Shown here piece after piece: positions 31,575 through 41,989 of a stretch of 64,000 nucleotides of DNA (within the stretch, counting starts at the first letter, position 1; every line of letters starts with the position of its first letter). Source of the DNA: Coemansia sp. RSA 487 (Eukaryota; Kickxellomycota; Kickxellomycetes; Kickxellales; Kickxellaceae); contig JANBRJ010000030.1 in the NCBI GenBank assembly GCA_027577595.1, forward strand, positions 26,001-90,000, written 5' to 3'. Position numbers and translations under genes: made by a program. The notes beneath the pieces are model-generated. The model saw only the letters and a program-made list of their open reading frames with translations, was not told where the DNA came from and ran no database searches.

Positions 31575-31949
31575 AACGAGGAGGACGATGCTATACCGAC
31601 GGCCACTTCCAAAAGCAACAGCGGCATTGCATCGTCACTTCTTTCGTTTGTCAAGATTGCCAAACCTACATCCTCTTCGGAACCTAGCGAAGCTAGTGTG
31701 GCGATGATGCAGCAGGAGGAATCGATTAGGCAAGCTCTCTTGACTGACCCAGGAAAAAGGGATCGGATAGCCGCAATGGCACAAGATGAAAAGATTGCAT
31801 CGCTTGAAGTACTTCGAGACCAAAGACAACGTGTCCTTGGGTACATAAGCGATGCTCAAAAGGATCGTAGGATAGAAGATGCTGTGTCGCTTCAGTCGTC
31901 ACTAATTGATTTGGACGTGGAGCTATCGCTTTTGGAGCGATCGCTTTAA
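29376..31949 (+). CDS. PEP7: Pep7/Vac1 (Rabenosyn-5-like) FYVE tethering protein
   Basis: An 857-aa protein. A C2H2 finger is at 140-161 (CPICGVMAPSLFALNVHLDDIH). A first FYVE-like double-zinc module spans about 278-334, and a second, canonical one about 431-496 contains the PI3P-binding RRHHCRLCGRVVC core. The C-terminus holds a helical Rab-binding type hairpin (about 785-857). This order matches yeast Vac1/Pep7 and Rabenosyn-5, which link Rab5/Vps21, PI3P and the SNARE-regulator Vps45 at endosomes. The first FYVE module lacks the R(R/K)HHCR motif and probably does not bind PI3P. Pro, Ser and a 13-residue-scale Ala run (GCA repeat near 31540-31570) lie in the linkers. Confidence 0.9.
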
Positions 31950-32095
31950 AGAATGCCACTTTATTTTTTGCTGCTCTTTTGAAACTGAATTGGATTTTCC
32001 ATTTTAATATCTGAAACTTAAAGAGAGAGAAAACAGGTTATGAAGAAAAGGAAGAAAAAAAAACTGACATCATACCAACATAAAAAGATGAGGAT

Positions 32096-32662
32096 TTACT
32101 CTGACTTTAGGTTTGTTGCTGTCGAGGACCCTGCAGCAGTCGTGGAGCCGTTGGTTGCAGCAGTAGCAGTAGCAGCAGGAGCAGGAGCCGCCGAAGCAGG
32201 GATACGCTTGTTCCTGAGGTTCAGCATAATCGGCCTCACTCCAGTATGGTAGAGCTTCTCGGCGCCGCGCGTAGCCGGCAGCATGAGCCAAACAAGGAAG
32301 CCAAGCTTAGCCACGTAGAAGAACGGGAACCAGTAGAGCAAAAAGCCAGTGAAATACTCGACCACATTAAGCATACCAAAGATAACCCAGTACGTCAGCC
32401 ACTGCGTATCGTCTTCCTTTCCAGGGCTTTCGATAGCACCTACAGTTGCATAAGCAGCGTATCCGAATCCTACCAAGTTGACTAGCAGGGGGGCTCCGAT
32501 GTTGAAGAAGACCAGGGTTACCCATACACCAGCTACTCCTGCTGCTCCGTACACCTTGGGCATACCCGTCTTGTTCTGGAACGTTACGGCTGCAGGGACT
32601 TTGCTTAGCGCTCGGTCGGCTGCCTCGTAGTATTTGTCATGGACTTGGCGCGCGTGTTCCAT
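32096..32662 (-). CDS. YOP1: Yop1/REEP5-family ER-shaping protein
   Basis: A 188-aa TB2/DP1/HVA22-family protein that bends and stabilises ER tubules. Membrane hairpins occupy about 34-80 and 93-140. The family core is WLTYWVIFGMLNVVEYF followed by FFYVAKLGFLVWLMLPATRGAEKLYHTG, and a C-terminal amphipathic segment follows. The last 30 residues are Ala/Thr-rich and encoded by a CAG/GCA-like repeat. Length fits yeast Yop1 (180 aa). The start ATG at 32662 gives the usual short soluble N-terminus (MEHARQVHDKYY). Confidence 0.95.
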   Translation of the reverse strand: MEHARQVHDKYYEAADRALSKVPAAVTFQNKTGMPKVYGAAGVAGVWVTLVFFNIGAPLLVNLVGFGYAAYATVGAIESPGKEDDTQWLTYWVIFGMLNVVEYFTGFLLYWFPFFYVAKLGFLVWLMLPATRGAEKLYHTGVRPIMLNLRNKRIPASAAPAPAATATAATNGSTTAAGSSTATNLKSE

Positions 32663-33142
32663 TCTTTGGGAATTTGTTCGCTTTTACAGTGAGAAAATAT
32701 ATGTATATAAAGGTTTCGGGATTTGAAAAAGCAAGTGGAAAAAAAAAGTAAAAGGGTGAGAAAGAATGAATGAGTGAAAGGTAAAAAAAAACTTCCCCTT
32801 CTCCCGTTTTTGCCAAGGGATGGGATTTTTCTTTTTTTCGTTGCATTTTTTGTGGCCGCTTGCAAAGAACACAATGCCTTTTTCTCCATTCTCCGAATAC
32901 ATGACATAAAGGGGACAGTGGAAAAAAAAAAGAGGGGCTGCGCAACAGCAGCACACCACCACAGCCAGGCAAAGCATGACGGAGATGAGATGCTGGCTGA
33001 TGTCGTCACCTGCAAGGGAATAGATGTGATGGCAAAAGCAGCGGCTCATTTGCATTGTCACATGCTTGTGCTGTCGAACTATTATTGTTCAAATGCGACA
33101 AAACAATAACATTAATAAAATTACTATAAAAATCGGCACGAT
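32663..33142. other. Intergenic, YOP1 promoter and TBC-gene 3' flank
   Basis: 480 bp, with poly-T/poly-A tracts. Open frames on both strands overlap the same A/T runs and are not supported. Confidence 0.45.
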
Positions 33143-36139
33143 TCACAGCACCGTTGACGACGCCTGAGTTAGCCGGTCAATGTGCCGCTCAGACAGCTTC
33201 ACGCGCATAGCCGCGGCAACAAGCACGTCGGCCTCCACCAACCCACGCGGGATGTGCAGCAGAAATCCAAGCAGCTCTGCTATGGTCGGACACGCGTCCA
33301 GGAGATATGCGCTGGCAAGGTCGGTGATCCCCAGCGCGACACGGAACAGAACCTTAGGCCCACGGTACACGAACCAGTCCCACACGCGCAGCGCCGCCGC
33401 CCAGGGCAGCGACAGCGTAAACACGGTCATGAACCACGGCGTCGCATACATAAGTGCCTCGCATCCCTGCTCGGCCAAGTGCGCGTGCAAATGCGGGTTA
33501 TGCTCCTGCAGCATCATTTCGAACGCCGCCGTATGCACACGCAGCCCGCCCAGGTCGGACTCGTAGTACTGCGGAATGTAGTTTTGGATCACTGCCGCCA
33601 GCACCCAGAATGCATGCTCCTCGGACAGCCCCGATATCAGAAACAGGCCAACCAGCCGTCCCATGCCCTGGCAGTACCCGATCTTCGCGTTGTGCTGTGC
33701 GTACGCCCGGAGTATCCGCCGCAGCTGCCGCTGGCCTTGCCCGTCCGCATCCGCAAACATCACGTGGTCCGGGTAGCATCGCGGGACATCGCGCTCGATA
33801 ACATCGAATATCGGCAGGTCCTCGAGCGCCAGCAGCCGCGCGTACTCGCCCGGCCGCTCCATAGCCGATGCGCCCGACAGCACGTAGTAGAACCGCCCGC
33901 GCAGTCGCTGCGGAACCCCGGCTTGCACCAGCTTCTTGACCTTGCGCGACCCACGCAACGCTGCTCTGTCAAACGACGCAAGCAGCGTTTCCCATTTGGT
34001 TTCGCTGCCAGCATGCAGCTCTGCGCTCTCCATTTGCAATTGCCGCTCAAGTCTGTGTGCCGCCACTTTGCCAGTCTTTTGCATCCGCCACGCCTTGTAC
34101 TGCTGCGTGTGCTCAGACTCGCGCTCGCCATCGCCCTCGAACTCCATGAACCCGAACTCATCAATGTGCTTCACTTGCTTGCGACGCTCGGTCTTAAGCC
34201 CCTGTAGTCCGTTTGGATCCAGTTCCACCCCAGTCACAGACGCCGCGTCAAAGCTCACGCCCATATCCTCGCTTTCGTCTTCGCCTGCTTGCCTGTGCAA
34301 CGCATGACCGTGACCGTGTCCAATTCGCGCCACGCGAATTGCGATGCTGCTAAGGCCAGCCCGCATGAGCAGTCGCGTGGCCACCTTTTTCGAATGCGAC
34401 GACAGCTGATGGTGGTGACTCTTGCCCAAACGGTGGTGGTTATGGCTGTGGTGGTGTCCTCCTTTTCCAGGAACACCCGTTGCCGGTCGTATAAAGTCCT
34501 GTTTTTGCAACCGCTCAGGACCCAGCGATTCCAATTCTCCTCCTCCTTCGGTAGGTGCTGCTGATATCGATGAAAAGTACGAAACAACAGATAATCTGTT
34601 TCTGTGGATCCGGGTTGTTGTTTGTGGTGATGAAATTACGCTGCTGTCTTTGTCATCGAGCTCCGATCCCAAAATATCCGATTCGGCAGTATTGTGCCCA
34701 CGCTGTCGAACTTCGCGTGACGTTGACGGACGAACCGATGAAGACGAAGAGAAAGTATGTGGTGTTACTGCGCCTCGCTGCTTCACGCTCTCAGCACGGC
34801 CACCATCCGTTAGTGGAACGGGCTGGTCAAACCCAGCACGTCTGGGCAGAAACTCGTCAGTATTCTTCCTGTTTGAATTCGCCGCACTGCCAGTAAAACT
34901 GTGTGTCGACGACATTGGCACAGCGTCCGCTGACGTATCGTGTGTACGAGGCAACAGTTTAGAAATAGGCACAGCATCGTTGCTATGCTTACCCATTAGT
35001 AGCGGCGGTGCTGTGGTCTTGAAAGATGGCTCGGATCGCATTGCTCTTGACCGCTCGATAGCCAATCGTGGATCAGGCATGGGTGGTAGATCAACGGCTG
35101 GGATGTAGCTTCCTGTGTTGACAATGCTAAAGACTTCACGCGACGCAGTCACATTGCGTGCTCTGCGTTGACGGATGTTTTCCTTTCCCGGCCGCGCACG
35201 TGGCATTGCTGCAGCATAAGGGTTGGATGCATCGGCGATATCCAGTTCGCGGATCTGTTCGACGGCTTGCGAGTAGAATAGGGCGTTTTCCAGCGTGCGT
35301 GAGTAGCTGTTCCGGACATTGACATCCTTTGTAGCGGCAACTCTAGGTATTTGTTTGATGGTTGATATTAATGGCTCGCTCTTGTATGTCGACCGCAATG
35401 GTGGTGGGGGTGGAGGGGGTGGAGGAAGGGAGTTTGGTTGTTGTTGTTGCACAAAAGCCGTGTCATCTGCACTGTGAATGTGCTCGTCATTATCTAAACC
35501 GACATTGTTATGTTTCTGTTGCTCATCATGGATGTTCTCAGTGGATGCGCTATCGCCAACAATCGCCAGATAATCAGAGTAGCTTCCAAACCGATCGACG
35601 TAATTCCTTTCATATACGATATCTTCGTTATTAGCATCACTAGCGTTTCCACTGGAACCATTGGCCAATGCATAGCTGCCACGACCAGAAAACGATGATA
35701 TGGTGGAAGAGAATGGTGGTGGCTCGATTGGCATGCAATTGTTCACCAACGCATGCGGACCATCGCTACTGACACAGTTATCTCCATAATCATCAACCAC
35801 ATCATACGTGTTGTTCACATTGCGTTGTCCACCCTTAGTTACTGCCACACCAGCGTAGTTAACGTTTTCAGAAGCATCCTCTATCGACGAAGCAGTAATG
35901 GTTGCAGTAGCAGCCATGCTTGCATTCCTCGTGCTATCTATCTTGCTGGATACAAGAGCATTTACTGCTTGCGTTGTTGTCGTATCCGATGCTAAAGAGT
36001 CCCCCGATGGAACCATACCGGAATCCTTTGACCCAAACGTATGCGACGAGGACGTTGCAGCTGTTACGCTGTCCGATTGCTGCTTCTCTGGCGTATGGTA
36101 TTGACGGATATGCGCGTTATTTATCGATGCACCAGCCAT
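33143..36139 (-). CDS. Large TBC-domain Rab-GAP (GRTP1/Gyp-like)
   Basis: A 998-aa protein from ATG 36139 (MAGASINNAH). An upstream extension of 78 codons is hydrophobic leader sequence and is rejected. Residues 1-700 are largely disordered, with a poly-Pro run (9 prolines after NSLP). The TBC domain occupies about 740-960: GVPQRLRGRFYYVLSG, arginine-finger motif IERDVPRCYP, glutamine-finger motif IGYCQGMGRLVG, then YYESDLGGLRVHTAAFEMML and the C-terminal FYRGPKVLFRVALG-like segment. Both catalytic fingers are intact, so GAP activity on a Rab is expected. The YY-x4-GL-x-V segment resembles GRTP1/TBC1D8 types. The TBC part is strongly GC-rich, giving long chance antisense frames. Confidence 0.9.
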   Translation of the reverse strand: MAGASINNAHIRQYHTPEKQQSDSVTAATSSSHTFGSKDSGMVPSGDSLASDTTTTQAVNALVSSKIDSTRNASMAATATITASSIEDASENVNYAGVAVTKGGQRNVNNTYDVVDDYGDNCVSSDGPHALVNNCMPIEPPPFSSTISSFSGRGSYALANGSSGNASDANNEDIVYERNYVDRFGSYSDYLAIVGDSASTENIHDEQQKHNNVGLDNDEHIHSADDTAFVQQQQPNSLPPPPPPPPPLRSTYKSEPLISTIKQIPRVAATKDVNVRNSYSRTLENALFYSQAVEQIRELDIADASNPYAAAMPRARPGKENIRQRRARNVTASREVFSIVNTGSYIPAVDLPPMPDPRLAIERSRAMRSEPSFKTTAPPLLMGKHSNDAVPISKLLPRTHDTSADAVPMSSTHSFTGSAANSNRKNTDEFLPRRAGFDQPVPLTDGGRAESVKQRGAVTPHTFSSSSSVRPSTSREVRQRGHNTAESDILGSELDDKDSSVISSPQTTTRIHRNRLSVVSYFSSISAAPTEGGGELESLGPERLQKQDFIRPATGVPGKGGHHHSHNHHRLGKSHHHQLSSHSKKVATRLLMRAGLSSIAIRVARIGHGHGHALHRQAGEDESEDMGVSFDAASVTGVELDPNGLQGLKTERRKQVKHIDEFGFMEFEGDGERESEHTQQYKAWRMQKTGKVAAHRLERQLQMESAELHAGSETKWETLLASFDRAALRGSRKVKKLVQAGVPQRLRGRFYYVLSGASAMERPGEYARLLALEDLPIFDVIERDVPRCYPDHVMFADADGQGQRQLRRILRAYAQHNAKIGYCQGMGRLVGLFLISGLSEEHAFWVLAAVIQNYIPQYYESDLGGLRVHTAAFEMMLQEHNPHLHAHLAEQGCEALMYATPWFMTVFTLSLPWAAALRVWDWFVYRGPKVLFRVALGITDLASAYLLDACPTIAELLGFLLHIPRGLVEADVLVAAAMRVKLSERHIDRLTQASSTVL

Positions 36140-36910
36140 TTCTTCGTTTTTTTTGTTGTTGTTTAACAAATAATGAAAAAGTTGATGCGATAAACGAGAA
36201 AAGTGTAAAGAGATAACGAAGAAAGACTGCTGTGTTAAAAAGAAGGAGTGAATTAGGCGAAGTAGAGGACAAGGGAAAAAGGTGGGGGGAAACGAATAAC
36301 ACTTTGAAAAACAAGCGCGTAAAGAAAAGAAAAATAAGAAAACAGAGAAGGAAAAGGAGTAAATATTGCACATACGCTTTTTCTAAAAAAGACGCAGCAG
36401 TAGCAGCAGCAAGAATTGATGTTCCAACATGGATCTTGACACTTAACTTTTTTTTTGTCAAAACGCAACTGAACGCCTCGTTCTCTCTCCCCCTTCTCCC
36501 TTGTTCCGAACAAAAAAGGTTCTACTGCTGGAAGAACGCACTGACGGAAAGAGGGTGGCCCATTCTATTTGCCAGAACCAAAAATAAAAATAAAAATGAA
36601 AATAAAAATAGCTAAAAATAAAAAAAGCTTTTCTGTCAAAACAAACGAGATACCACTTGTATTTTGATCTACATACATGGCGCAGGTTCCTGCGTCATAT
36701 TACTCGAATTGCGCCAGCTCATCACATGGATCCATTTGGAACGATTTGTTGCCTCCAAGCAACATTTGATTCATCTGGCGATATCAGAAAAAGGAAAGAT
36801 AAGCGAAATACTACATTTTTAGAAATTAATGGATGCGTCTTTTTTTGGGGGATGGGGGGTGGGAGGTTTTGGTTTCCTTGTAAAGCAAGAAAGAAGCAGA
36901 GCAAATGTGA
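36140..36910. other. Intergenic, TBC-gene promoter and BRE1 3' flank
   Basis: 771 bp of A/T-rich sequence, with an (AAAAAT)n run at about 36581-36627 and a G-rich patch at 36845-36866. No gene supported. Confidence 0.5.
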
Positions 36911-39680
36911 TCACAGGTAGATCTGCCGAACATCCTTGGCTCCAAATGGCTCGCTGCACGACGGACACTTGCGCTGTCTTGTCTCGATCCGCGAATCAAT
37001 GCACTGCTTACAAAAGACGTGCATGCACCGCAAAAGCACATGTGACTTGAAGTTGGTCTGGCATGTCGGGCATTTGAGCAACGCCTTGTAGTCGGCGCAC
37101 AGCTTGGCCAGTCCGATCTGGTCCGTGACCTGTTCGGCCTCGTTAACGCGCCGCATCGCCAAGTCACGCTCCTCCTCGGCGCGCTTCTTCTCGTGCTCCA
37201 CCACGCCCAAACTCTCAGTGCGCTCGTTGAGCGCGGCCGCCGCAAGCCGCACCTTGTCCTCGAGTGCTCGGTTCTGCTCCTCCAACTCCTGCGCCCGCTG
37301 CTGAGTCGCCTGCAACTGCGCCTGCGTCGACTGCCACGCTAGCGTTGCTTGCTGTGCCTCGCTGTTCATGAGAACAAGCTGGTGGTTCAGCGCGCGATCG
37401 CGCTCCTCGACAGCCTTGATGTGCTCCAGCTGCTTAGCGTTCTGGTGCCGCAGCGACTGGTTCGCCATCTTTTGCGCCTCGCGGTCCTTGTTCAGTCCGA
37501 TAAACTTCTCCTCGTACTTGCACTTTTCAGCTACTACGCGCGCGATCGACTGCTCCTTTTGCGCCAGATCCCACACTTTACTCGTGTTCTGCTCCTCGAG
37601 ACGCGAAAACGACTCGCAGATAATCTGCAGCTCGCGCTCCATCATCTCTGACGTCTTGTGCAGACCCTCACACTGCAGCGTCAGATCGTCCACGCGCTTT
37701 TGCTTTGCCACAAGCTCGTTGCTCTTGGCCAAATCGTCTACAGCCAGATTTCCGCTCGAGTCGACACACGCCTCTCCAAGAACCTCCTCGTACTTGCGCA
37801 CGCGCTGCTCCAGGACGCTGGTTTGCTCGCGCGCAGTCTGCAGCTCAGCCACAAGCCTTGCTGTCTCGCCCTCGCCTTGCTGTGCTGGCGATGCTTCTGC
37901 TTTCGTAGCAGCAGCAGCAGCAGCAGCGGCGGCGGCATCATCGGCATCGTCGTTGCCCTGGATAGTCAGCGCCTCGAGTTTTTCGGACAGCTTCTTCTCG
38001 CGTCGCACAACCTGCTCGAGCTTAGTGCGCAGCTCGTCGGCAACCGCCGTAGTCTTGCTAAGCTCCTCGTCCGTATACGCCTCAAATGCAGCGCGATCGC
38101 CCTTGAGCACCGCGGTGTACGCAAGAAGCCGTTTGTTCTCAGAGATAAGTGCATTCATGCGCTCTCGCCGAACGTCCGACAAGAGCTTCAGCTCCGAGCT
38201 CTTCTGGTCCTCCACCGCGTCCTGGGCGCGCCGTTCCTCCAGCTCGCGTTGGATCTGGTCGCGGTGGTGCCGTACACGCACCAGGTCGTTTTGTAGTCTC
38301 TGCATTTCAGCCTCCAGCGCCTGGCGCTGACTCGTGGACTCTGCAAGATTTGATTCCTCAAACTCGGTCCGCGATGTCCGCATCTCGGCGATCTCGCCAA
38401 AAAGCCGCTCAACTTCCACTTGCAGCCTCTGCGCCTGCGCGTTGTAGTAGTCCCGGCTGCCACACGCTTGTTTGTACAGCGCGCTTTCAGCTATTATATG
38501 GTCGGGAACAGACGATATCTGCAGTTTAAGCGCATCGACCTGCATTATCAGCTGGGTGTTTTCATGGGACTTTAGCTCGAGCTCTGCCAGCCGCATCTCG
38601 GCCAAGTGCTTGTAGTCTGTCTTGTCCTGCTGCGCCGTAGTGCCTGCAGCTCCAGCAGACGACGGGCTGCTAATGGGTTCAGTTACGCCGTTCGCTGCAG
38701 CAGCCTTTGCATTTGCATCTGTCGTAGTTGGCTGGGAAGTAGGTTTGTTTTCGCTCTCGCTCTGGTTTGTTTGCGTTGCTGGCGACGACGCTCCAGCTTG
38801 AGCTGCGGATAGCGCATCGCCTTCAAGGACTCGTACAGTCTGGCACGCGTTGCGGTCCATACGTTTCAGCGCACGCCTCAGCTCATGCTCTCTTGCATCG
38901 AAGATTTGCTTCTTTTCGGCCAAATGGTGGGAGAGAGACGCAACACGCGTCTTGAGCTCATCGACTTGGCTCTGTGTGGCGCGCGACTGGAAAATGCGGT
39001 CAACAGCTCCAGGCCAGTCAACAGCCTGGTGGGTGCGGTCGTTGTCTCGTTCTTGTAGTTTCCGTAAAATGCTCTGGACTGACTGGTTAAACTTTTCAAG
39101 ACTTGCGCGTGTAGAAGCAGTTTCCTCTTGGCGCTCCTCTTGTTTTTCCTGAGATGAGTCTGAGAGGTGTGACGGGATGACCAGCTCTAGCCAAGACTCG
39201 AGTGACTCTTTTGACAGGTCGGGATCAATCGATATACTTTCGTTGCCGTTGATAATAATGTCCAGGTCGCGTACAGCTCTGTCCCACAGGTTGCAGACAC
39301 CAGCCATTCTTTCCACCCACCGGGTCTGGCGGCGCTCAAGATCGTTGGCGTGACGCTGAGCTGAACGCGCATCTCTTTTGTATTCTTGCATTTGCCTCCA
39401 TATTGCCTCCTTTTGGAAATTGCGAATATAATCCTACAGCCTTACAAAAAAATCTCGAATTAAAAGTTAGCATAGAGTGGTGTTTATATTGCGACAAAGT
39501 AGCATTAGGGGCAAAATTAAAACTTACCAGGTCAAGCATTCCAGCGTTTTCATCAAATTCGGCAGAGAGAGCGTGAAAGTCGTTTTCTTTAGCAGTGTTA
39601 CGTTTCTTCGTTAAGGACTGTGGTGACTGGTTGTCCATATCACGACCATCTTCCGACCGTCTTTTTCTTTCAGTCATCAT
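36911..39680 (-). CDS. BRE1: E3 ubiquitin ligase Bre1 (histone H2B), one intron
   Basis: Two exons on the minus strand, 39680-39528 and 39433-36911 (891 aa). The 94-nt intron (GTAAGT...GGCTGTAG, branch-like GCTAAC) joins MLDL to DYIRNFQKEAIWRQMQEYKR, restoring the conserved Bre1 N-terminal FQKEAxWRQMxEYKR block. Reading only from 39391 would lose it. The middle is long coiled coil. The C-terminal C3HC4 RING starts at CPTCQTNFKSHVLLRC, continues MHVFCKQC and ends CPSCSEPFGAKDVRQIYL. Bre1 with Rad6 monoubiquitylates H2B, which promotes H3K4 methylation and transcription elongation. Length is close to the fungal norm (700-900 aa). An Ala run is encoded by GCA/GCC repeats near 37905-37935. Confidence 0.95.
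39434..39527 (-). other. BRE1 intron
   Basis: 94 nt, GTAAGT donor and TAG acceptor on the minus strand, with GCTAAC branch-like element. Phase 0. Confidence 0.9.
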
Positions 39681-40319
39681 AAGGTAGGAAGGAATAGAAT
39701 GGGGAGAGGGGCAAAAACACTAATCGAGAGAATTCAAAAAAAGAAAGAAAAGCACACGTGCACGTTGTTGTTCTTTTAAAGTATGTTTTAAAAATGGAGA
39801 AAGGAAGTGTGGCCTCTTACGCAATGAATATAAAAGCACACGAAAAAGAAGAGGTAAATTGAACAAGTAAAACAAAGCCCAGCCTCGAAAACTGGGCCTA
39901 ATGACACAAATAGGGAGAGGCGGAGAGAAAGAATGATAGAAAACTAAAGAAAGTATGATAAGGAGGAGATTAGTTTACAAACCAGCATTTATTTCAATTC
40001 GAAAGGAAAAAGAAAAGCAAAGAAGGGAGTGAAAGGAAATGGCTGTTGAGAGAGATACGGAAACTCCAAAATTTTTAAAAGTGGTGTTTTTTTGTTGCGA
40101 TGTTGAACGCGTCTTGTCTTTGCGCCTTTTTTTCTGACTAATAAAAAGCCTGCATTCAATCTATTGGTAATCAGATCAGGCCAGCCAATCCGCTATTAGT
40201 GTCAGACAAAAGACAGGCAGGCAAAAAAAAAGCTGGTGTTTTTCAAAAAAATTCTTTGCTTTACTTGTATTTTTCCTTCTAAATTAAATTCAATAGTACC
40301 AAGCGAAAGTAAAAAGAGC
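39681..40319. other. Intergenic region, BRE1 promoter to microprotein gene
   Basis: 639 bp of purine-rich and A-rich sequence, divergent promoters. No gene seen. Confidence 0.5.
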
Positions 40320-40523
40320 ATGGACGGCACTGCACTGGGATACGGAGGAGGAGCTCCATACAAAGCCAACAACGACGGGTCGTGGGCAATCACTCGCTTC
40401 TTCCGCGACGAGATCTTTGATGCACAAAAGATCCCAGGCAATTTAAACGTATTCTACGGCGTGAGCGTGTTTGCTGGAGCCGTGTACTTTTTGGAAAAGC
40501 ATAGCGAGCTTCTCATTCAATAA
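40320..40523 (+). CDS. 67-aa single-span membrane microprotein (Tom6-like or small respiratory subunit)
   Basis: 67 aa from ATG 40320 (MDGTALGYGG). The frame opens earlier but only through a hydrophobic AT-rich leader. A soluble N-terminus with GSWAITRFFRDEIF (about 21-34) precedes one hydrophobic helix (NVFYGVSVFAGAVYF, about 43-57) and a short charged tail. The W..RF..(D/E)..N..F.AGV pattern recalls Tom6 of the mitochondrial outer-membrane translocase; small ATP-synthase or Qcr10-like subunits look similar. Coding status is supported by GC content and codon usage that differ from the flanks. Function is unproven. Confidence 0.65.
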   Translation: MDGTALGYGGGAPYKANNDGSWAITRFFRDEIFDAQKIPGNLNVFYGVSVFAGAVYFLEKHSELLIQ

Positions 40524-40756
40524 ACACTCCAATAAGCTTTTTTTTCTTTCGAACACGTCAATACACAGATGCCATAAAGTTTTGCAACACTCGAATTAGC
40601 CAAAGTAGCGTTTAATTGTTGTTTGCTTGTGAGAGAAAATGGCTTCCTTAAAAAAGAGCGAAGCGATAAGCGCTAAGCTCCCAGCTTGCAGCGGAAAGGG
40701 GGGGCGAAATCGCAAGAGCTGATAAAAGGGTGTGTTTTTGTTGGAAAGATAGAGCA

Positions 40757-41989
40757 TCACTGGTTCTTGCACTGAGGAGGCTCCGCGGCCTCTTTGGCGG
40801 ATTTGCTGAGCTCGTCACCCGAGTCGTCGTCGTCCTCATCGTCGTCCGAGTCATCCTCATCGTCGTCATCCTCGTAGTAGTCGTCCATGAACTCGTCCTC
40901 AAAGCCGTCGTCCTCGTCCAGACCCTCGTACTCCAGCGCCTTGCCGGTGAACCAGTCGACGGCGTTGGGCACGATCTTCTCCTTGAGGTCGTCAGCCAGC
41001 TCGTAGTCTAGCGTGATGCGGTCGCGGGTCTCCTCGGCCAGCTCCGACTCGTCGTCAGACTCGGGCTCCTCGACGGTAGTGAAGAACGAGAAGAACGTTT
41101 GCGCAGGGACCGTCTTCTTCACAACACGCGTGCGGTTCGTGGTCTTGTGGCGCTGTTTCTTGGTCTCGACAGTGACGCTCAGGTCGTGCTCGGGCTTCCA
41201 GTCGATCTCGGCGCCCTGCGCGTGGCTGAACTCGAGCGCACCAGCGATCTCATCCTGGTCATAGACGTAGGTCTTGGTCAGGAGCGCGTTGGAGAAGAAC
41301 GGGTTCTCAGCAAACACAAACTCCAGCTTGAAGCCAGGCGACTCGTCAAGGTAGGCAAGACGGATGTCGCGCAGGAACTTGAGTGCCTCCTCGTCGCGCT
41401 CGGTGATGAGCTCGGAGAAGTTCGGGTGGTTCTTCAGCGCAGTCAGCCAGAACTCGGGGATCCCCGCAACGTCCTCGTCCTCGTCCTCGTCCGCGTCCTC
41501 CTCCTCGATTCCCGAAGCCTCCTCCTCGTTCTCCTTTTCTTCCTTGGCGATCTTTGCACCCTCGGCCTTCTCTTGGTCAGTGGGTTCTGCCGTGCCCTGG
41601 ACCAGGGCGTTGCGGCGTTCATACAGCGGCGCATACTGCTTGCTGTACTTTTTCTCAAGCTCGTAGATCTCCATATGCAGTTTCTTGTCGATCTCGGTGT
41701 GCTGCTGCTGCAAGTACTTGAGCACATCCACGCGCTCACGCACAGCCTTGGGAAGCGACTCGATGTACCCCGACGATGCGCCAATCAGCGACCCAAGCCG
41801 CCCTTGCAGCATGCTCAGCAGAGCCGGGTTGCCGGCCAGGCTGGCTTCAATGTCGCCAGCCTCGACCGCCGCTGCCGCTGCCGCCATGGGCGCGGTGAAA
41901 ATAGGCGTGTTCTGCGGAGTAGGCGCAGTATCAGCTGCTGATGCTGCCTTTTCGTCAGTCTTGATGTTAACGCCCTTGTTTTCCGACAT
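40757..41989 (-). CDS. NAP1: Nucleosome assembly protein Nap1
   Basis: A 410-aa histone H2A-H2B chaperone. The long dimerisation helix (VDVLKYLQQQHTEIDKKLHMEIYELEKKY, about 87-115) precedes the earmuff domain (KNHPNFSELITERDEEALKFL; SPGFKLEFVFAENPFFSNALLTKTY; PAQTFFSFF). An acidic Asp/Glu tail spans about 358-395. The protein ends CKNQ, resembling the farnesylation box at the end of animal NAP1L1/NAP1L4 (CKQQ-type). An additional acidic insert (GIEEEDADEDEDEDV) lies near 158-172. Divergent from no close neighbour; the microprotein gene is convergent with it about 230 bp away. Confidence 0.96.
   Translation of the reverse strand: MSENKGVNIKTDEKAASAADTAPTPQNTPIFTAPMAAAAAAVEAGDIEASLAGNPALLSMLQGRLGSLIGASSGYIESLPKAVRERVDVLKYLQQQHTEIDKKLHMEIYELEKKYSKQYAPLYERRNALVQGTAEPTDQEKAEGAKIAKEEKENEEEASGIEEEDADEDEDEDVAGIPEFWLTALKNHPNFSELITERDEEALKFLRDIRLAYLDESPGFKLEFVFAENPFFSNALLTKTYVYDQDEIAGALEFSHAQGAEIDWKPEHDLSVTVETKKQRHKTTNRTRVVKKTVPAQTFFSFFTTVEEPESDDESELAEETRDRITLDYELADDLKEKIVPNAVDWFTGKALEYEGLDEDDGFEDEFMDDYYEDDDDEDDSDDDEDDDDSGDELSKSAKEAAEPPQCKNQ

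Noticed and set aside
33182-34207. 341-codon plus-strand open frame
   Set aside because: Exactly opposite the GC-rich TBC domain of the minus-strand gene; the composition (His, Arg, Pro, Gln) is typical of antisense reading and no domain is present.
37368-38330. 320-codon plus-strand open frame
   Set aside because: Antisense of BRE1 coiled coil; Ser/Arg-rich shadow.
41099-41941. 280-codon plus-strand open frame
   Set aside because: Antisense of NAP1; Leu/Val/Arg-rich with no domain.
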